A DNA stretch of 64,000 bases from NCBI GenBank assembly GCA_001465935.1, contig LNKV01000033.1, positions 682,001 through 746,000 on the forward strand. The letters are read 5' to 3'. Origin of the DNA: Clarireedia homoeocarpa. Lineage: Eukaryota > Ascomycota > Leotiomycetes > Helotiales > Rutstroemiaceae. The notes under the pieces were generated by a model. The model was given only the letters and a program-made list of their open reading frames with translations. It was not told where the DNA came from and searched no databases. This document shows positions 58,119 to 64,000 of this stretch, in pieces. How positions within the stretch are numbered: position 1 is the stretch's first letter; each line of letters starts with the position of its first letter. The position numbers were made by a program, and so were the translations under genes.

Positions 58119-58960
58119 ATGAGGAGATGGAAGTTGAGATGATGGCTTACGAGGATGGAAAAGAATCTATACTGCAGTTTGTTGCATAGTGCGGTAAGAG
58201 AAACACGATTAATGGACATCGAAGCTGTTAGCGGTGACAAAATCTCCAGTAAGCACGGCATTCGGAATAGTGATGTCGAGACGGAATGTGCGATGGTGAG
58301 GCGAGTCGTGGAATTACCAAGGAGAGTCTGGCGGGAAGGAATGTGAGTCTCTGCTTTAATTATCTTGTCTTTTCGGTTGAGCTTCTTGTTTAACACGTTG
58401 AACTGTAAATGCAAATGGACGGCATAGAGAACTCAGCTGATTTCCGTGAGAATGATTTAGTGTACACATGAGTTCGAACAACTGTTTATCAGGAGGTCTT
58501 GAGGGAGATCTGATGATTGGGTATGATGTCAAGCATATTGCTACAACAGAAGCGCTGACCCGAACTTAAAGTCTTAAATGCACTCTGCAATTGCAGCTGC
58601 GGTTAGAGTTGATAATTCTTTCTATGGAGTATACATAGGAATGATGCGCAGGATAGTCTTGACAACTATCCTTTGAGATGAGGGAGAGATATAAATGAAG
58701 TTTTGAAGTGATGAAAACACGGAACTGCAAGATGGATGCTGAAACAATGTATGAGTTGATAGCTAGACTAGTCAGAATGGGATATATGAATTTCATATCT
58801 AGTTCGCTAGAATAGGCTCTCTCCTGCCTGTACTGTCATACAGAAGTGATACGAGTCCTAGAACCTACGGGGTATTTAGTAGCCATTAAGCCATTAGGTC
58901 GAAGTGCTTCCTATCTACGACATAATCAAACTGGCCCTTATGCTCTTGTTCATGGTATAT
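58119..58960. other. Gene-free stretch between convergent genes
   Basis: About 840 bases between the dioxygenase and PUS1 stops. Frames at 58028-58414 and 58566-58796 on the minus strand have no domain. No repeat or RNA element seen. Confidence 0.5.
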
Positions 58961-61004
58961 TTAGCCCTCCTCTCCATTGATATCAGCTTCGTCATCACTG
59001 GCATCTAATTCCAAATCCTTGCCTCCGCGTTGGCGCCCCGCAGAGATGCCTGAAGCTGTCAGCCACAAGAAGTAATCGCTCTTATGATGATCAAGATGGT
59101 GGAAGAATGTATGGAATCTATGGTCATGTTAGCTTGGGGCTCACTGATTAGGTATATTAGACTAAGCAGGAAGACTTACTGGTTCTCAGCGTCTTCCACT
59201 CTGAAGATCCTATCATAGATCTCTCTTTGCTTGAATTCATCTATCTTTTCTCTGTATTTTTCGAAATCTAACGTCTCTCTCTCGTTTTGCTTCGCAATAT
59301 TTTTATTGTAGTTGTTAAAGACCGGAGCCTCAAGCAACAGTCCTAAGCTTGGTGCTTTGGGTATGCTAATTTTAGCAGAAGTATATGTGTCCTTGATAAG
59401 TTCCAGAGGGGTAGCACATCGGACAACTAAAGCTGCCATTGCAACCATCTTCCGAATCTGATGCATCATGAAAGATTGACCATGAACTTTCAGCGAGACC
59501 CATTCAGTGTCATGAATAATAATAGGCTTGGGGCCGACCTTGAAACTTTTGATATGCCGTCTTGACGATGGGTCGCTAAAGTTTTTGAGAATCGTATAGT
59601 TGTGAAAGTTATTCGTCCCTAGGTATTCATTAAGTGTTTCTTGCACTCTTTCCTTCCGCGAATTATGTATGCGGTATGCTTTCTTGGCCTTTATGTACGC
59701 AGCTTTGACTTCTTTGACTGCTTTCTCCAGCGGACTGAGGATGGATTTAGATGCCTCCTTGCTAGTCTCTGTCTCCTGATTGTCCGCGTGATCTGCGACT
59801 GTTCCTGGGTCTTGCAAAGCCTCCGTTTTTTCCTCGTTGACTTGCTGGCCTGCCTCTTCTACGACCGTCTCTGATTCAAATCCAGTCATCGCTCCATTAT
59901 CAACAGGAGTGTCCGCTGAATTTTGTACAACTGGCTTGTGATTAGTTTGTTCCTTCATATCTGTATCATTACTAGGCTCTCCGTCGATTTTCGCTACAGA
60001 TTCTATAACAGCTTCGGTTTTCTCTTGGGCGTCACCGCCAGTCTTAGCACGCTTACCAATTGGTTCGTTATTTTCTTCCGCAGCGTGTATTGCTTCCATG
60101 ACATCTGCTGCCAGTTGCGGGTCGAGTTTGTCAAGTATCGGCTGTACGAACTCCTTTTCGGCATTGCCCCAGAATGTTGCAGCATCCTCGTTCATCTTGT
60201 TGAACTTTTCTAAGACTCCTTCCTTCTCCGCTGCTTGGAGTAACTGCTTTCCAAGAAAGCTCTTCGGATGCGGTGGTATGAAAGAATAAGTGGGTATCAA
60301 GTACTCGTACCAACGCGAGTCGCACATCTGATAAGAGTTGAACGACCCCGTTGTCCTCTCTATCCCCCAAACTCGAATCTGATCCGGAAGATGTGCGTTA
60401 ATGTTGTCAACAACATTTGGATCCTCGACGATCAACTTCAAAGACAGAACATTGCCTGCTGCATGGACGCCTTTATCGGTGCGGGCGCATCGCACTAGCT
60501 GGGACTTCTTCGGGTCATTTGCGTTGGCCTTTGAGATTGCGCCAGCAGCGACAAATGCCCTGAACATATCTCCCTCGATCGTTTTTTCCTTGGTGTTGAT
60601 CTGTAGGCCCTTATATCCCGTGCCGGCATACCCAATCATCACTGCGACTTTGCGTTTTGGTCTTCGTTCCTCATTTTCAATTTCTTCTTTCGAGAACTCT
60701 GTACTGAACACGGTCGGACCTGTCTCTTCGTTCATAATCTTCTGACGTTTTGGAGCGTGTTCTTCAGCATTGCGATCTTTTGTGTCTCCTTGTCGGCTGG
60801 GTAAGTTAGTCAAGTCAAATTGGAAAGTTTAGGACTGACGCACTAGAATTCCTTGCGTCCCATTTCGGGCTTTCTTTTCGCACCTCCTCGAGAGTTCCCT
60901 CGGCCGCCTCTGCCAAAATTACCTCGCCCTCTCCCGCGACCTCCACGACCTCCCCCACGCTGCCCCTCAGATCGTGCATTCGCCGGCTTGTGGTTTGAGT
61001 CCAT
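58961..61004 (-). CDS. PUS1: tRNA pseudouridine synthase 1
   Basis: Three exons (61004-60844, 60796-59180, 59117-58961) give 644 residues. Pus1 isomerises uridines in tRNAs (27, 28, 34-36 and others) and U2 snRNA in the nucleus. The first exon is an RGG/GRG-rich N-terminus ending KRKPEMGRKEF. The TruA-like core starts VAVMIGYAGTGYKGLQ; the catalytic aspartate is Asp161 in RCARTDKGVHAAGN. The second half has HNYTILKNFSDPSSRRHI, the QSFMMHQIRKMV block and KAPSLGLLLEAPVF. The last exon supplies NQFHTFFHHLDHHKSDYFLW, the conserved Pus1 end. Between residues of about 255 and 440 lies a long acidic insertion (Glu/Asp/Thr/Asn rich) separating the two halves; insertions here occur in fungal Pus1 but this one is large. 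The gene is divergent from TFIIE-alpha. Confidence 0.95.
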
Positions 61005-61605
61005 TGCGGTATTCTTGATCTCAAAATGGGACGAATACAAAAGGCCTTGCTCGAAAAAAGTACCGCAAACCTCCTCATGACCTTATTCGACACAGTTAGA
61101 GGAATTGATTATGATTTGCCGTGTATGGAAAAAAGACAATTTCTCTTCTGAGAATAAAATCAAGCACCGATGCCCCAAGCTTTGAGCACGACACTAGTAT
61201 TCTTTAGGCTAGCGTAGGCGCAGCTCGGGCACTTCAGCGGTCATTCTTACAGTGCTTTCATCCTTGTCGTTCACCTCGATAATCCCACAATCTCCATCAA
61301 GTTCTTTAGTAATTGAGCACTTGCTGCCACGGCGTCGATACTGCCAACCTCTATTATACACCAAGGACCTTCGAATCAATTACCTTGTCAGCAGAGCTGC
61401 GTCCTGGCGAATGATGATGGGTATCTTTGACTCTCTTTAACAAAGGTCTTTGTCTCTTTTCCTAAGATTACTTTCACTACCAGTTCACTTCTCGCCAGCT
61501 TCGAGAAAGACTTGAATCCGTTCGTTGGTTCTTATTTCCAACCCTTAATACAACAACATCTTTACGCCAACCATCTCTTGACCGTCCTACCATCCATCCT
61601 CGAAT
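61005..61605. promoter_or_regulatory. Shared divergent promoter region, PUS1 / TFA1
   Basis: 601 bases between opposite start codons. The frame at 60815-61093 (minus) overlaps PUS1 exon 1 in another phase and is not a gene. No distinct element recognised. Confidence 0.55.
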
Positions 61606-63062
61606 ATGGATCTTGCGCAAATGTTGGTGCGCTCCTGCATGCGCTCGTTTTATGAAACAAAACATATTCTGGTTATCGATGCTCTAGTCGTCCATTCCGC
61701 GTATGTGTATCAACAATTCTGATTGGCATTGGAATCGGATGTTAACCTTCGACAGAGTGCGCGACGATGATTTAGCATATTTGATGGGCATGAATACGAA
61801 GGAACTCCACAAGCTGTGCGGAAAACTTAAGGAGGATCGGTTTCTTGCGGTGTATAGCTGCTTTTCCAAGCCTGTCGTCATAGCTCCTGCTAAGATCATT
61901 ATCTAGGCATACGCGCCCCGAAATCAAAGAAGGACAACAACGTCCAGTCAATAAAATCTACTACTATATCGACTATCGAGCAACCATAGATGCGATCAAA
62001 TGGAGGGTGTACCTCATCGATAAGGAAGTGCAGGGAAATACGACAACAGACGAAGAGAAGAAAGAGTACTTCTGCGCTCGATGTAAATCGAAATGGACAA
62101 CCTTTGATGTCTTGACCAAGGCAGATGCACTTGGGTTCAGATGTCCTAAGTGTGATTGGCATCTAGAGCATGATCCTGATAACAACCGTGGTGGACATGA
62201 ACAATCGTCTAAGCTCAATGCACAGTTCAAATTTATCACGGACCTTCTCCCAAAAATAGACCAGGTCGTTATACCCCCAAATACTTTTGAGCAAGCTTTA
62301 GCTTCTGCCCTCAAAGTTGTTCGGGACGACACCAATCCCGCAAGCGAAACCGCGCCAGTTAATATCTCCGCAGAGCGACCGTCAGCTGTTCGTGGACTGG
62401 ACAATACCGGACCGACATCTATCTCTGTTACATTGACGAATGGTGAAGGACCAACAGCTGCTGATATTGCTGCCGAACAGGCTCGCAAAGAAAAATTTGC
62501 ACTTCAAAATGCAATGCCTCAGCACTTTACTCATAGTACAATCACTGGAGAACAGGTCAAATTTGGCAACCAGCCTACCTTTTCATCTTCTCAAAATGTT
62601 GAAGCAAATAAGAAAGATGCGCTAGTTAATGACGCTGCTGAAGGTGACGGAGCTGAAATTGACGATTATTTCGCCCGACTCAAAGCCGAACAGGCGAAAG
62701 AGGCCGAGCAGGAGCAAGAAGAAGAGTACGAGACCGACGACGAGGAGGAAGATGGGTTTGAAGATGTCATACCAAATATTGCATCGGGTGCTGCAACTCC
62801 TGCTAGTTCCGTCGGTGGAGCAACGGAATCCAAACCAAATGTCACTAGTGGCGGTTTAAGTGGTGTTCTGAAAAGACCTGGTAGCGCGTCGGCAAGTGGG
62901 ACAAGTACAGGTGTACCAAGTCCGGTAACAGGACCTAACACACCGATCGAGGATAGTAGACCACCAAAGAAAGTGAGAATCGAAGAGCCCGCTGCACCAG
63001 TGGTGGCGGTGAAAGAAGAAGAAGAGAGTGAAGAAGATATGGAGTTTGAGGATGTTAATTAG
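61606..63062 (+). CDS. TFA1: Transcription initiation factor TFIIE, alpha subunit
   Basis: Three exons (61606-61700, 61756-61851, 61907-63062) give 448 residues. TFIIE recruits and regulates TFIIH at RNA polymerase II promoters. The winged-helix domain is pieced together from all three exons: MDLAQMLVRSCMRSFYETKH, VRDDDLAYLMGMNTKELHKLCGKLKEDRFLAV, then HTRPEI...RPVNKIYYYIDYRATIDAIKWR. The zinc ribbon follows: YFCARCKSKW and GFRCPKCDW with Cys120, Cys123, Cys143 and Cys146. The C-terminal half is acidic and disordered, with EIDDYFARLKAEQAKE (a conserved fungal helix), YETDDEEEDGFEDV, a KRPGSASASG stretch, KKVRIEEP and a final acidic EEDMEFEDVN that in yeast and human contacts TFIIH. Start chosen as the only ATG giving the complete winged helix. 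Confidence 0.95.
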
Positions 63063-63642
63063 TTGTTACAGTAGGGCGCATATGGCATAGAGGATTTTAT
63101 CTTGCATCGTTGGTTGCATGGCTGGGTCTGGGACGGGGGATATTGATCTGCTAGATACAGACAGGTGGCGTTGAGACAAAAAGTTCTCTTTTATTTCAAA
63201 CGGACCAGGTTCGTCAATAAACAACGGTATATGGTGAGACCCAACGCGGTGTCTCTTGGGTTTGTTCATTGGAGGAATCACGCAACAATGCTCTACTGTG
63301 CACTACAGTACGGCGTCTTTATTGACGAGAATTACAAAATGTACATTATCATACTCTATGTATCTTCTAAGAATGAAAAACATACCACATTCATAGTCAT
63401 TGTGCTTTCGCACATATTAATTGGAAGACTTTCACACATCAAACTGGTATATCTGTATATTTTGTTGTATATATCTAACTTAATGTCTAATGCTCATCTT
63501 TCTAATTCCGTTGGTGTTGAAACCATGACCGTAACCATTTACCATATCCCTGCCGTATTAAACCAGAATAACTTCCAACGCCCGGACGCAAATTCACGAA
63601 TATCAAATCTACCGGGAGACCACCTCTAATAGACTATAATAC
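63063..63642. other. Gene-free stretch between convergent genes
   Basis: 580 bases between the TFIIE-alpha and CYS4 stops. A 154-codon plus-strand frame (63165-63629) has no domain, starts in the 3' flank and overlaps nothing conserved; I treat it as chance in AT-rich sequence. Confidence 0.5.
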
Positions 63643-64000
63643 TTAGACTTTAGTTTGCTTAACCATCCAGCTCAGTAAATCAACCTTGGTAACTACAGCT
63701 ACGGGTTTTGTAAGCCCCGTTGCGCTAGATCCCTTCTCTGTCACAATAGCCGCACTATTCCACTCAAAGAACTTGCTCAAAGCAGAAATTGGAGTATCAA
63801 GGGTGATCTCAACGAATTTCCTCTTAGGATTAGTCTGTTTCTTGCCATCTTTGGACGTCTCAATGCCGTTGGTCTTCGGTGGTTCAGACAAGTGACTGAT
63901 ATCCTTGGGATCAGTGACTACTTCTGGAATGTTCGAGAAATCAAACATGACTGAGGAGACTGGGCTTTTGCCAGTTGCACGGCCGCGGCTGATATAACTG
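63643..64000 (-). CDS. CYS4: Cystathionine beta-synthase, C-terminal part (partial)
   Basis: Minus-strand frame open from the window edge to a TAA at 63645-63643; 118 residues of the C-terminus are visible. The enzyme condenses serine and homocysteine to cystathionine (transsulfuration) with PLP. What is seen is the end of the regulatory CBS-domain region: SYISRGRATGKSPVSSVMFDF, then FVEITLDTPISALSKFFEWNSAAIVTE and the closing GLTKPVAVVTKVDLLSWMVK, which is characteristic of fungal Cys4 enzymes. The catalytic PLP domain lies beyond the window. Convergent with TFIIE-alpha. Confidence 0.88.
   Translation of the reverse strand, partial: SYISRGRATGKSPVSSVMFDFSNIPEVVTDPKDISHLSEPPKTNGIETSKDGKKQTNPKRKFVEITLDTPISALSKFFEWNSAAIVTEKGSSATGLTKPVAVVTKVDLLSWMVKQTKV

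Noticed and set aside
63165..63629. 154-codon plus-strand frame between TFA1 and CYS4
   Set aside because: AT-rich sequence between convergent genes, no domain; probably chance plus 3' untranslated sequence.

Overview
The window reads as nuclear DNA of a filamentous ascomycete. Every gene model closes in frame when short introns (mostly 44-130 nt, GT..AG, often with a CTAAT/CTAAC-like branch site) are removed. The protein set is typically fungal: Zn2Cys6 regulators, NADP-mannitol dehydrogenase, a fungal Med22, an Ecl1-type zinc-finger protein and an Mss116-like helicase. The protein resemblances and a secreted oxalate decarboxylase suggest a Leotiomycete of the Sclerotinia/Botrytis kind, but that placement is an inference from reading alone. 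I see no transposon, rRNA, tRNA, CRISPR array or viral gene.

Layout. 1-11.5 kb: the 3' end of a DUF3632-like gene, then an oxalate-decarboxylase gene flanked on both sides by Zn2Cys6 transcription factors. 12.7-16.3 kb: NADP-mannitol dehydrogenase (minus), divergent from a nickel/cobalt permease. 17-21.3 kb: a DUF1295 membrane protein with an unusual N-terminal tandem repeat, a BTB/POZ gene that carries a frameshift in a C7 run, and dihydrofolate reductase. 22.7-29.2 kb (minus): two unknown genes, the mitochondrial complex III assembly factor Cbp3, and CRIPT. 29.8-34 kb: a Drs2-type P4-ATPase. 34-42.1 kb: an 8 kb gene-free block full of short tandem repeats, ending at an Ecl1-type gene. 44.3-48.6 kb: an alpha/beta hydrolase and a sucrose/alpha-glucoside-type transporter. 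50-64 kb: a compact housekeeping block with the succinate/fumarate carrier, twinfilin, Med22, a DEAD-box helicase, a prolyl-4-hydroxylase-like dioxygenase, tRNA pseudouridine synthase 1, TFIIE-alpha and the 3' end of cystathionine beta-synthase.

How the parts relate. Most genes are unrelated housekeeping neighbours, several sharing divergent promoters (CRIPT/DRS2, twinfilin/MED22, PUS1/TFA1, mannitol dehydrogenase/nickel permease). The one arrangement that looks like a small functional unit is regulator - oxalate decarboxylase - regulator. The most unusual signals are the N-terminal repeat of the DUF1295 protein, a recurring C-rich to G-rich switch inside several coding sequences, the 8 kb repeat-rich leader region before the Ecl1-type gene, and a few very short exons.
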